Source: Cyanocohniella sp. LLY
GTDB lineage: Bacteria; Cyanobacteriota; Cyanobacteriia; Cyanobacteriales; Nostocaceae
Reading direction: 5' to 3'
DNA: 64,000 nt
Assembly: GCA_022241785.1 (NCBI GenBank)
Contig: JAKOMP010000021.1
Coordinates: 1-64,000 of the forward strand
The notes under the pieces are model-generated. The model saw only the letters and a list, made by a program, of their open reading frames with translations, was not told the DNA's origin and ran no database searches. Positions 35,067 through 42,803 of this stretch are shown here, one piece after another. Every line of letters begins with the position of its first letter. Position 1 is the stretch's first letter. A program made the position numbers and the translations under genes.

Positions 35067-36992
35067 ATGACTCTCTTGCCTCCCAGCGAACTGAGGAAGG
35101 TAACGGAACAATCTATATTTCCTACACCTTCTACTCGTTTAACACATCTGATTAACGGTTTTCAACTATCCCCAGAAACGGTTGTATTATTTTTAGCCCT
35201 GCTAATTGGTGGTGGCACTGGTATGGGTGTAGTCACGTTTCACTATCTGATTGAGTTGATTCATCACCTGATGCTGGAAAATTTTATGGGTGCAATTGGT
35301 GTCTGGGGTGCCTGGACTTTAGCCTGTGTTCCTGCATTGGGGGGGTTAATTGTAGGATTGATGCGCTGGTATGCTCAAGACTTTGGCCCTGGACTGTCGT
35401 CTTTAATTGCTGCCTCCCAAGGAGTAGAAATCAAGCAACAATTACGGCCTGTGACGAAAATGTTAGCGGCATCTGTTTCTTTAGGGAGTGGTGCTGCTTT
35501 AGGGCCTGAGGGGCCCAGTGTAGAAATTGGTGCCAATTTTGGGATGCTATTGTCTGTGATTCTCAAAGTATCTCAAGAGCGGCAGCGGTTACTTTTAGGT
35601 GCGGGTGCGGCTGCGGGATTAGCAGCCGGATTTAATGCGCCCATTGCTGGTGTATTTTTTGCTTTGGAAGTGGTGATGGGGACAACATCTTTTGCCACTT
35701 CGGCGGTGAGTGTGGTGTTGTTAGCCGCAGTTGTGGCAGCATTAATTGCTCAAGTTGGTTTGGGGGCCCAACCGGCTTTTGCTTTACCTGTTTACCAAGT
35801 CCGTAGTCTTCTAGAATTACCGCTTTATCTTGGTTTAGGTTTGGGGGCAAGTTTAGTTTCTCTAGCTTATACAGAAGCTATTCGTTTGGCAAAAGCTGGC
35901 TTTGCAGGTTCAATTCCCGGGTTAAAGTTTTTAGGACGAATTCCTCAACCCATTCATCCCTTGATGGGCGGTATTATTCTGGGTATAGTAGCTTGGCAAT
36001 TTCCGCAAATACTCGGTATTGGTTATGAAACAGTAGAAGCAATGCTGCAAGATGTGGAGTTTTCTCTACATTTATTAGTTGTATTGTTGGTGGTGAAGTT
36101 GCTAATGACTGCCATCAGTGCTGGTAGTGGTTTTGTGGGTGGTATCTTTGCACCAGCTATGTTTCTGGGTGCTTCACTGGGATCTGCTTATGCCAAAATT
36201 ATCACTCTGCTGTTTCCCACAGTTGGTGAAGTGATGGCAGCACCGCCAGCCTATGCAATGGTAGGGATGGCAGCAGTTCTAGCAGCGAGTGTGAGAGCGC
36301 CTTTAACGGCTATTTTGATGCTATTTGAATTAACTCGTGATTACCGCATTGTTTTACCTTTAATGGCAGCAGTCGGCTTAAGTGTGTGGTTAATAGAACG
36401 GATTAAGCCAAACTTCAATTCTAATTTTAATCTGCAACAAATTGGTCTTTCGGAGTTAAAAGACGAACAGGCGGAAATTGTCCAGCAAATTTTAGTAGAA
36501 GATGCTATGCTAAATTTCCCCAAAAAGTTGCCTGCAACCTTAGGAGTTATAGAAGCAGCTAGGGAAATGACACGCGATCGTTGTCGTAGTGCTTTAGTAA
36601 TTAATCAAGCAGGACAATTAGTTGGTATCCTGTCTCTAGAAGATATTAACCGGGTTCTTTCTCCTTGGCAAAATTCCTCACATTCCTCAATTGAAATTAC
36701 GAGCAATTTATCTAGTAAAACTATTTTAGATATCTGTACGACTGAAATTTTATTGGCTTGGCATGATGAACTTTTGTCTGAAGCTTTAGATCGCATGGCT
36801 TTGCGAGGGTTACATCAGTTACCTGTAGTAGCACGAGATAACCAAGAGCAGATTTTGGGATTACTAGAACGCGAGCAAATTGCATTAACATGCAGCTTGG
36901 CAGTAACGCGAATGGCACTTCAGAACTATTTGTCTGAGAAAAGTACAACAAATACAGTTAATGATCAAGAGTCAAGACTCAAGACTCCATAA
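35067..36992 (+). CDS. ClC-family chloride channel/antiporter with C-terminal CBS pair
   Basis: The 641-residue protein has about ten to twelve hydrophobic segments with the ClC signature regions GSGAALGPEGPSVEIGA and GSGFVGGIFAPAMFLGASLG. The first contains the gating Glu, the second the GxFxP ion-pathway motif. After about residue 450 the membrane part ends, and two CBS domains follow (about 475-535 and 545-620), which in other ClC proteins bind adenine nucleotides and tune gating. Keeping the gating Glu is compatible with either a channel or a Cl-/H+ exchanger. The C-terminus overlaps a terminator hairpin. Confidence 0.93.
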   Translation: MTLLPPSELRKVTEQSIFPTPSTRLTHLINGFQLSPETVVLFLALLIGGGTGMGVVTFHYLIELIHHLMLENFMGAIGVWGAWTLACVPALGGLIVGLMRWYAQDFGPGLSSLIAASQGVEIKQQLRPVTKMLAASVSLGSGAALGPEGPSVEIGANFGMLLSVILKVSQERQRLLLGAGAAAGLAAGFNAPIAGVFFALEVVMGTTSFATSAVSVVLLAAVVAALIAQVGLGAQPAFALPVYQVRSLLELPLYLGLGLGASLVSLAYTEAIRLAKAGFAGSIPGLKFLGRIPQPIHPLMGGIILGIVAWQFPQILGIGYETVEAMLQDVEFSLHLLVVLLVVKLLMTAISAGSGFVGGIFAPAMFLGASLGSAYAKIITLLFPTVGEVMAAPPAYAMVGMAAVLAASVRAPLTAILMLFELTRDYRIVLPLMAAVGLSVWLIERIKPNFNSNFNLQQIGLSELKDEQAEIVQQILVEDAMLNFPKKLPATLGVIEAAREMTRDRCRSALVINQAGQLVGILSLEDINRVLSPWQNSSHSSIEITSNLSSKTILDICTTEILLAWHDELLSEALDRMALRGLHQLPVVARDNQEQILGLLEREQIALTCSLAVTRMALQNYLSEKSTTNTVNDQESRLKTP

Positions 36993-37021
36993 GATTCTTG
37001 AATTTGGACTCTTGACTCTTG
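36966..37021. terminator. Bidirectional terminator
   Basis: A long stem pairs CAAGAGTCAAGACTC (36966-36980) with GACTCTTGACTCTTG (37007-37021), 15 bp with one mismatch. It overlaps the last codons of the ClC gene and lies just before the convergent CyAbrB stop. The sequence is made of GACTCTTG units, another short repeat used as a hairpin. Confidence 0.65.
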
Positions 37022-37030
37022 AAAACTTAT

Positions 37031-37444
37031 TTAAGCAGTGGCTTCTATAGCGTCCAGTTCTTCTTTCTCGTCTGCATCTAACTGTCGTAGACGAATGTGC
37101 TTTTTCCCTAAAGTGATGATAAACTCATCACCGGGTTTGAGATTCATCTGTTTTGTATAAGCTGAACCTATCAATAAATTCCCGTTTGATTGCACACTAA
37201 TTCTATAGCTAGCACTGCGTCCACCACGTCCATTGGCACTGGGGGTGCTGTCTAACTGAATGCCTTCAGCATCAATCAGAGCATTCAAGAATTTCATCAT
37301 ATTGACACGCTCTATGCCATTTTTGGTAATGGTATAGTAGCCGCACTCCTTGGCTTTTTCTTCTTTGCTAAGGCTCTCTAGCTCTTTGACTTTTTTGAGC
37401 AGTTCTTCCCCGAGTAGGGGTTCTATTTTTTTCTGTTTAGGCAT
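37031..37444 (-). CDS. CyAbrB-family transcription regulator
   Basis: From the ATG at 37444 the protein has 137 residues. The N-terminal half is charged and helical. The AbrB-like swapped-hairpin domain is at the C-terminus (about 80-125: SYRISVQSNGNLLIGSAY, LKPGDEFIITLGKKHIRL), the arrangement specific to cyanobacterial AbrB proteins, in contrast to Bacillus AbrB. CyAbrB proteins regulate nitrogen uptake, carbon metabolism and, in Anabaena, heterocyst and SOD genes (CalA/CalB). I cannot say which paralogue this is. Confidence 0.9.
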   Translation of the reverse strand: MPKQKKIEPLLGEELLKKVKELESLSKEEKAKECGYYTITKNGIERVNMMKFLNALIDAEGIQLDSTPSANGRGGRSASYRISVQSNGNLLIGSAYTKQMNLKPGDEFIITLGKKHIRLRQLDADEKEELDAIEATA

Positions 37445-37839
37445 CAACTTAGGTTGAAAATGAATGGTTGAAGTAGTTGAATCGATTTTATTTTAGCTGA
37501 CATTGAGCTAGTAGGAACAGAGTCCTTTAGTTTTTATCTCAGCCTTGCCAAGTATATTACACTGATATGCAGAATTGTTGCACAATTATCAATCTTACCA
37601 AGACAATCTATTTTATAAAATGCTGATAACTATATATATTTTGTGAATCACTGCTAGACTATATTTGTTTAAGTTTCCTAAAGTTACGCTCAAAACTCGT
37701 TTACTTGGTCACTTTGATAATTGCAGTACAGGATGAATAAGCAACACTGACCCTTTAGTCATTATCATTAGTGATTATTCAATGGTCAGTGGTCAATAAA
37801 AAACAAATGATAACTGCTAAATAAACAAAGCTTGTCCGC
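37445..37839. promoter_or_regulatory. Divergent regulatory region, cyabrB and rrf2
   Basis: About 395 bp of AT-rich DNA separate two divergently transcribed regulators. No gene is visible. Short repeats such as GTCATTATCATTAGTGATTATT (two overlapping words of which at 37756-37780) occur before the Rrf2 gene. Promoters for both genes are expected. Confidence 0.45.
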
Positions 37840-38283
37840 ATGAAACTAACTACCAAAGGACATTACAGTGTGAAGGCATTACTAGATTTGAGCTTACAGC
37901 CAAGTTATGGGCCTGCATCTGTGAGAGCGATCGCACTGCGCCAAGATATCCCTGCTCCTTATTTAGAAAAATTGCTCATAGAAATGCGTCGTGCTGGGTT
38001 AGTAAAATCAATTCGCGGCAGCATTGGCGGATACCAACTAGCACGAAAACCTGTACAAATTTCTATTGGACAAATTTTAGAGGCCGTTGGTGAAACCATT
38101 ACTCGGTTACCTGATCACACACCAACGCCAGCACAAACTGAAGATTGGGTAACATTTACTCTTTGGCAGAGACTTAACCAAAAGCTCAAAGAAGCGTTGT
38201 ACAGTATTACTTTGGCAGACCTCTATTATGATGCTCGGAGTTGGCAAGCATCCCTGGGAGAAGAAGCTAGTTTTGTTGTTTAG
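37840..38283 (+). CDS. Rrf2-family transcription regulator without cysteines
   Basis: The 147-residue protein has the Rrf2 winged-helix start (MKLTTKGHYSVKALLDLSLQ), ALRQDIPAPYLEKLLIEMRR as recognition helix, and the SIRGSIGGYQLARKP wing. IscR, NsrR and RirA hold an Fe-S cluster with three cysteines after residue 90. This protein has no cysteine at all, so it cannot carry a cysteine-ligated cluster and must sense something else or nothing. The 3' end overlaps the CbiB/CobD frame. Confidence 0.9.
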   Translation: MKLTTKGHYSVKALLDLSLQPSYGPASVRAIALRQDIPAPYLEKLLIEMRRAGLVKSIRGSIGGYQLARKPVQISIGQILEAVGETITRLPDHTPTPAQTEDWVTFTLWQRLNQKLKEALYSITLADLYYDARSWQASLGEEASFVV

Positions 38284-39250
38284 TCATTGGTCATTAGCAG
38301 TTTTTCTTGTGGCGTCACTTTTAGATTATTTAATTGGTGACCCTTGGGGTTGGCCTCATCCAGTGCAAGTGATGGGTGGGGTAATTTCTCACCTGACTAA
38401 ATTTTTTCTCCGAATCTGTCACCACCCGGTAACGCAACGGATAGCTGGAATTGTCTTAGCCATAATCTTACTCTTTGGTAGTGGCTATATAGGTTGGTTA
38501 ATAATTCAAGCGGCTAAATGGCTACATCCGCTATTGGCAATTGTCTTAGAAAGCATTGTTTTAGCTAGTTGTTTTGCTTTTAGAAGTCTGCGAACAGCTG
38601 CTGAAGCTGTTTTACAACCTTTAACAGCCGGAGATTTAGCAGCAGCTCGGCATATTTTAAGTAATTATGTGGGTCGAGATACACAAAACCTCTCAGAAGC
38701 AGAAATTTTGCGCGCCGTATTAGAAACCGTCACAGAAAATGCTACTGATGGTGTCATGGCTCCACTGTTTTACGCAATGGTTGGTGCTTGTTTGCCAGGT
38801 GTAGGTGCAATTCCTTTAGCTTTAGCATACAAAGCTAGTAGTACTCTTGATTCGATGGTGGGTTATCGGGAAGCACCTTATACTTATTTAGGGTGGTTCA
38901 GTGCCAAATTAGAAGATTGCTTAACCTGGCTACCTTGCCGTTTAACAGTGATAACTTTGGCATTATTATCGGGTAAACCGTTGCATATTTGGCAAATTTG
39001 CCGCCGGGATGCAGTTACCGACCCTAGTCCTAACTCTGGCTGGAGTGAGTGTGCTTATGCTGCTATTTTAGGTGTGCAAATGGGTGGTACAAATTGGTAT
39101 CGCGGGGTAGCTAAACAAAAACCACTGTTAGGAGATGCAATTTATCCCATCACCCCGAATTGTATTCAAACTGCCTTGCGATTAACTCGATATTGTTTTT
39201 TATTGTGGTTAGGGATAGCGATCGCTATACTTTTAATTCTTAACAGATAA
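38228..39250 (+). CDS. cobD: Adenosylcobinamide-phosphate synthase CbiB/CobD
   Basis: The membrane protein (up to 340 residues) adds aminopropanol to adenosylcobyric acid. Family landmarks are LLDYLIGDPWGWPHPVQVMG, RDTQNLSEAEILRAVLETV-TEN, DGVMAPLFY, KASSTLDSMVGY and DAVTDPSPNSGWSECAYAA. The first in-frame ATG (38228) would overlap the Rrf2 gene by 56 bp and adds a non-conserved leader. TTG codons at 38273-38278 or a GTG near 38311 give starts closer to those of relatives. It belongs to the same pathway as cobN, 16 kb away. Confidence 0.93.
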   Translation: MMLGVGKHPWEKKLVLLFSHWSLAVFLVASLLDYLIGDPWGWPHPVQVMGGVISHLTKFFLRICHHPVTQRIAGIVLAIILLFGSGYIGWLIIQAAKWLHPLLAIVLESIVLASCFAFRSLRTAAEAVLQPLTAGDLAAARHILSNYVGRDTQNLSEAEILRAVLETVTENATDGVMAPLFYAMVGACLPGVGAIPLALAYKASSTLDSMVGYREAPYTYLGWFSAKLEDCLTWLPCRLTVITLALLSGKPLHIWQICRRDAVTDPSPNSGWSECAYAAILGVQMGGTNWYRGVAKQKPLLGDAIYPITPNCIQTALRLTRYCFLLWLGIAIAILLILNR

Positions 39251-39384
39251 TAAAATAAGGCATTAAGTAATCGAAAAGTTAGGGAGACAGGGGGAGAAGG
39301 AGACAGGAACAAAAATACTTCCTAATTAATATCCCCATTAATATCCCCCCATTTACCAAAAGATAAAGTTTAAAGCCGAGTGGA

Positions 39385-39440
39385 ATTGTGGGTGGTTTTT
39401 CTCCCCTGCCCCCTGCTCCCCATCCCCCCATCCCCCCATC
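39385..39440. repeat. C-rich heptamer-like repeat upstream of pyrR
   Basis: A run of CCCCTGC / CCCCCAT units lies directly in front of the pyrR ATG. It is related in style to the CTCCC repeats inside cobN. An open frame through it would add 20 Pro-rich residues ([14 protein letters not shown]) to PyrR if an upstream GTG were used; this is not the natural start. Confidence 0.65.
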
Positions 39441-39447
39441 TAAAACT

Positions 39448-39984
39448 ATGTCTGCCAAAGTAGTTGAAATTCTCTCATCAGAAGACCTACGTCGTACCTT
39501 AACCCGTCTGGCTTCTCAGATTGTGGAAAGGACACGTGATTTATCCCAACTGGTACTTATCGGCATTTATACTAGAGGAGCCTTATTAGCTGAATTGTTG
39601 GCACGTCAGATTGAAACACTCGAAGGTGTAAATGTAGCGGTGGGAGCATTAGATATTACATTCTATCGAGATGATCTTGACAAAATTGGGTTACGAACTC
39701 CAGCGAAAAGCACTATTCCTTTTGACCTGACAGGGAAAACAGTGGTATTAGTTGATGATGTAATTTTCAAAGGTCGGACAATTCGGGCGGCGTTGAATGC
39801 TGTCACCGAGTATGGTAGACCAGAAGTAATTCGTTTAGCTGTTTTAGTAGACAGGGGCCATCGAGAATTACCCATTCACCCAGATTTTATTGGCAAGCAA
39901 CTACCAACCGCTAAAGAAGAGGTGGTGAAAGTTTACTTACAAGATTGGGATAATAGAGATGCCGTGGAGTTGATGAGTGATTAA
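39448..39984 (+). CDS. pyrR: PyrR: pyrimidine attenuator/uracil phosphoribosyltransferase
   Basis: From the ATG at 39448 the protein has 178 residues, the normal PyrR length. It has the phosphoribosyltransferase loop [18 protein letters not shown] (about 99-116), [13 protein letters not shown] and [10 protein letters not shown]. In Bacillus it binds pyr mRNA in response to UMP and has uracil phosphoribosyltransferase activity. In cyanobacteria the RNA-binding role is not established. No pyr biosynthesis gene is adjacent. Confidence 0.92.
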   Translation: MSAKVVEILSSEDLRRTLTRLASQIVERTRDLSQLVLIGIYTRGALLAELLARQIETLEGVNVAVGALDITFYRDDLDKIGLRTPAKSTIPFDLTGKTVVLVDDVIFKGRTIRAALNAVTEYGRPEVIRLAVLVDRGHRELPIHPDFIGKQLPTAKEEVVKVYLQDWDNRDAVELMSD

Positions 39985-39987
39985 ACC

Positions 39988-40047
39988 AATTCGCAATTCG
40001 CAATTCGCAATTCGCAATTCGCAATAGAGCCTACGGATGCCGCTAGG
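39988..40047. repeat. STRR (AATTCGC)n plus interspersed repeat end
   Basis: Five perfect AATTCGC heptamers (39988-40022) run into GCAATAGAGCCTACGG, the reverse complement of the right end of the repeat at 3588-3692. The two loci share about 22 nt exactly. It lies between pyrR and the convergent kinase gene. Confidence 0.85.
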
Positions 40048-40122
40048 CTGTACGCCATTACGTGTTGTAACGTGGATTTAGACCCCTACATTTTGTTAAA
40101 TTTTGACTTTCGCTTTGCGGTA

Positions 40123-42015
40123 CTAATCCCCATTTTTAACAACACTAATAGTTTGCAATAACTGATTAGCTGTATAGGGTTTAGCTAAAAATGCTTTGAT
40201 ACCGATCTCATAAGCCGCATCTACCTTATCAGTTGTAGCTAGTCCACTGATGGCGATGATTTTGACTTTCGGGTTAATTTTTTGCAATGTCCTGATGGTT
40301 GTCATACCATCCATCACAGGCATAGCCATATCTGTTAAAACCAGAGATATTTCATCTCGATGTTCCGCATATAAGGCTATGGCTTCAATGCCGTCACTGG
40401 CTGTAATTGCTTGGTAATTATGGCTTTCTAAAGAAGTTTTGGTAACATCCCGAATGGCAACTTCATCATCTACCACCAAAATTAATTCTCTGTTACCTTG
40501 GGGTAAACTCTGTTCTGCTTCTTCTATGGTTTCTGTTGTCTGTTGTGCTGGTAAATAAACCTTAAATTGAGTGCCTCTTCCAGGTTCGCTGCAAACATTC
40601 ACAAAACCACCGTGGCTTTTAATAATGCCTAATACAGTGGAAAGACCAAGCCCAGTGCCTTTGCCAACTTCTTTCGTGGTAAAAAAGGGTTCAAATATCC
40701 GATCTAGTATTTCTGATGGAATGCCAATTCCCGTATCACTAACGGTAAGCACTACATAGGAACCTACTTGAGCATCAATATTCATTTTGGCGTAATTTTC
40801 GTCAATTACCAGATTTTCCGCTAATATTTTTAATCTTCCGCTATTAGGCATAGCATCACGAGCATTGACACACAGATTCATCAGTACTTGGTGTAATTGT
40901 GTGGCATCACCAGCTACATTCCACAGGTTTGGGGGAATTTGGGTAGTACAGTCTATAAATTTGGGAAATGTTTCTTTAATAATTTGCTGAATTTCTATAA
41001 TTAGGTGCTTTAGCTGTAAAAGGGTACGCTCTCCTTCAAGACCACGAGTAAATGATAAGACTTGGTTAACTAAATCGGCACCACGTTTAGCATTGGAGAG
41101 CAAAATGGGGAGCAAGCGCCGAGAACGCTCATCATGTATATGTGACTCCAGCAGTTGTGCTGTCATCATAATGGGAGCCAGAACATTGTTGAGGTCGTGG
41201 GCAATACCACTGGCTAGAGTGCCAATGCTTTCTAATCTTTGGGCCCGAAGAAACTGGGCTTCTAGTTGTTTTTTTTGGCTAATATCAGTGTTCACAACCA
41301 GAATAGATTGGGGTCTGTTACCGAAGTCTTTAACTAATGTCCAACGACTTTGGACAATAATATCTTGGCCTAATTTGGTTCTTTGATATAATTCTCCCTG
41401 CCAAGAACCATGTTGGATGAGATGTTTTAGTGCTGTTTGTAACAGAAATTCGTTTTTTTCTTGCCAAAGCTCTTGTGTTTTTTTACCAATGGCTTCTTCT
41501 TTTTGCCAACCGTATAAACTTTCGGCTGCTTTGTTCCAAAATAAAATGGGATCATCTAAATCATGGACAAAAATAGCATCGGTAGCAATATCGAGTAAAG
41601 CAGCTTGTTGGCGGATTTTTTGTTCTGTTTGTTTGCGTTCCATAGCGTAACGGATAGAACGCTCTAACAAGGGTGCAGTTAACTGGCTTTTTTCTAAATA
41701 ATCTGCTGCACCGGCTTTCATAGCTTCAAGGTCGATTTCCCAGTCTCCTTGACCAGTGAGTAAAATGATTGGGGATGAACAGCCGTTAGCTATGGCTTCG
41801 CGCAGTAATTCTAATCCGCTGTGTATGCCTAAGCGATAGTCTACAAGATAAACATCATGATTGTGCTGCGCGATCGCCTCCTTTGCTGCTGCATAACTAT
41901 CTACCCATGACAACTCGCAGCCAGCCGCTTGAAATTCTCTAAACCAATCCCGAGTTAAAACATAATCATCTTCGTCATCATCAACCAAGAGAACTCTGAT
42001 TGGAGTTTCTTTCAT
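40123..42015 (-). CDS. REC-PAS-HK-REC hybrid histidine kinase
   Basis: The 630-residue protein begins with an Rcp1-type receiver (1-125; VDDDEDDYVL, phospho-acceptor Asp59 in YLVDYRLG). A PAS domain follows (about 135-255; LLDIATDAIFVHDLDDPILF), then a HisKA with H-box GIAHDLNNVLAPI and an ATPase with DTGIGIPSE and GTGLGLST. A second receiver sits at the end (about 510-630; VVDDEVAIRDV, LTDMAMPVMDG, LAKPY). The HDLNN box is typical of the NtrB-like subgroup. Its start lies 35 bp inside the upstream Rcp1-like regulator gene, so the pair is translationally coupled. The N-terminal receiver may accept phosphate from another kinase. Confidence 0.92.
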   Translation of the reverse strand: MKETPIRVLLVDDDEDDYVLTRDWFREFQAAGCELSWVDSYAAAKEAIAQHNHDVYLVDYRLGIHSGLELLREAIANGCSSPIILLTGQGDWEIDLEAMKAGAADYLEKSQLTAPLLERSIRYAMERKQTEQKIRQQAALLDIATDAIFVHDLDDPILFWNKAAESLYGWQKEEAIGKKTQELWQEKNEFLLQTALKHLIQHGSWQGELYQRTKLGQDIIVQSRWTLVKDFGNRPQSILVVNTDISQKKQLEAQFLRAQRLESIGTLASGIAHDLNNVLAPIMMTAQLLESHIHDERSRRLLPILLSNAKRGADLVNQVLSFTRGLEGERTLLQLKHLIIEIQQIIKETFPKFIDCTTQIPPNLWNVAGDATQLHQVLMNLCVNARDAMPNSGRLKILAENLVIDENYAKMNIDAQVGSYVVLTVSDTGIGIPSEILDRIFEPFFTTKEVGKGTGLGLSTVLGIIKSHGGFVNVCSEPGRGTQFKVYLPAQQTTETIEEAEQSLPQGNRELILVVDDEVAIRDVTKTSLESHNYQAITASDGIEAIALYAEHRDEISLVLTDMAMPVMDGMTTIRTLQKINPKVKIIAISGLATTDKVDAAYEIGIKAFLAKPYTANQLLQTISVVKNGD

Positions 42016-42532
42016 TTCTGCCTCCCACGGCTTCTAGTGGCAGTTGCACTATTTCAAACCAATATTTTCCTATATTTTTCATGACTTCCACTAAAGAGGC
42101 AAATGTCACTGGTTTGACAATAAAAGAATTTGCACCTAAATCATAGGTATGATATATATCTTCTTTTGACTCCGAAGTTGTCAGTACAACAACGGGAATA
42201 TGCCGCAGAGATGGGTCTTGTTTAATATCTTGAAGCACTTCTAGACCGTTTTTTTTAGGCATGTTTAAATCTAACAAAATTAACCCTGGACGTGGAGCCT
42301 GATTTTTGTTAGTAAATTGGCCGCGATTATACAAATAATTCAGTAATTCTTCACCATTACTGACAAAGTATAAATCCATTGGTAATCCACTTTCTGCCAA
42401 TGCCTCACGAATTAACATGCTGTCATCTTCGTCATCGTCAGCTATTAATATTGTGATGGTTATTTGCCCATCCTTCACTCTGCGTTCTCTCCTAAAAATT
42501 CGTGACTCACCATAACAGCGTAGAGCGGGCAT
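41981..42532 (-). CDS. Rcp1-like single-domain response regulator
   Basis: The protein has up to 183 residues from an ATG at 42532, or about 164 from a GTG at 42475 where homology begins. A single receiver domain of the Rcp1 subgroup is seen: ILIADDDEDDSMLIREAL, phospho-acceptor in LILLDLNMPKKNGLEVL, VVLTTSESKEDI and the Lys in FIVKPVTF. Rcp1 proteins receive phosphate from phytochrome-type kinases. The large GAF kinase gene just upstream on the same strand (42804-45779) is the natural partner. Confidence 0.88.
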   Translation of the reverse strand: MPALRCYGESRIFRRERRVKDGQITITILIADDDEDDSMLIREALAESGLPMDLYFVSNGEELLNYLYNRGQFTNKNQAPRPGLILLDLNMPKKNGLEVLQDIKQDPSLRHIPVVVLTTSESKEDIYHTYDLGANSFIVKPVTFASLVEVMKNIGKYWFEIVQLPLEAVGGRNERNSNQSSLG

Positions 42533-42551
42533 GTTCCCTAATCACCAATAA

Positions 42552-42578
42552 CCCTCGGGATGCAATCCCCCGAGAGGG
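42552..42578 (-). terminator. Hairpin downstream of the large kinase gene
   Basis: CCCTCGGG (42552-42559) pairs with CCCGAGaGGG (42568-42578, one bulge) around an 8-nt loop. It lies in the 271-bp gap between the large kinase and the Rcp1-like gene, both on the minus strand. It could be a weak terminator or attenuator; the following bases are T/A-rich but not a clean T-tract. Confidence 0.35.
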
Positions 42579-42803
42579 GATAATTTATTTTTTGGTGTTG
42601 CCTAAATACATTCATATAAGTTGGCAGAACAGGTACTTAAGTGTATTATTTTTACATTAACTGAATATAATCTGATGTACTTTATTTTTGCTAATTACTG
42701 TAATTTTACTTAAATATTAAATTGCCATAGATTTCTGGGATATTGGTTACATTAGAAGATCTCATTTTACAGGATTTTAATAATCCCTCTCCAGGAATAA
42801 AAA

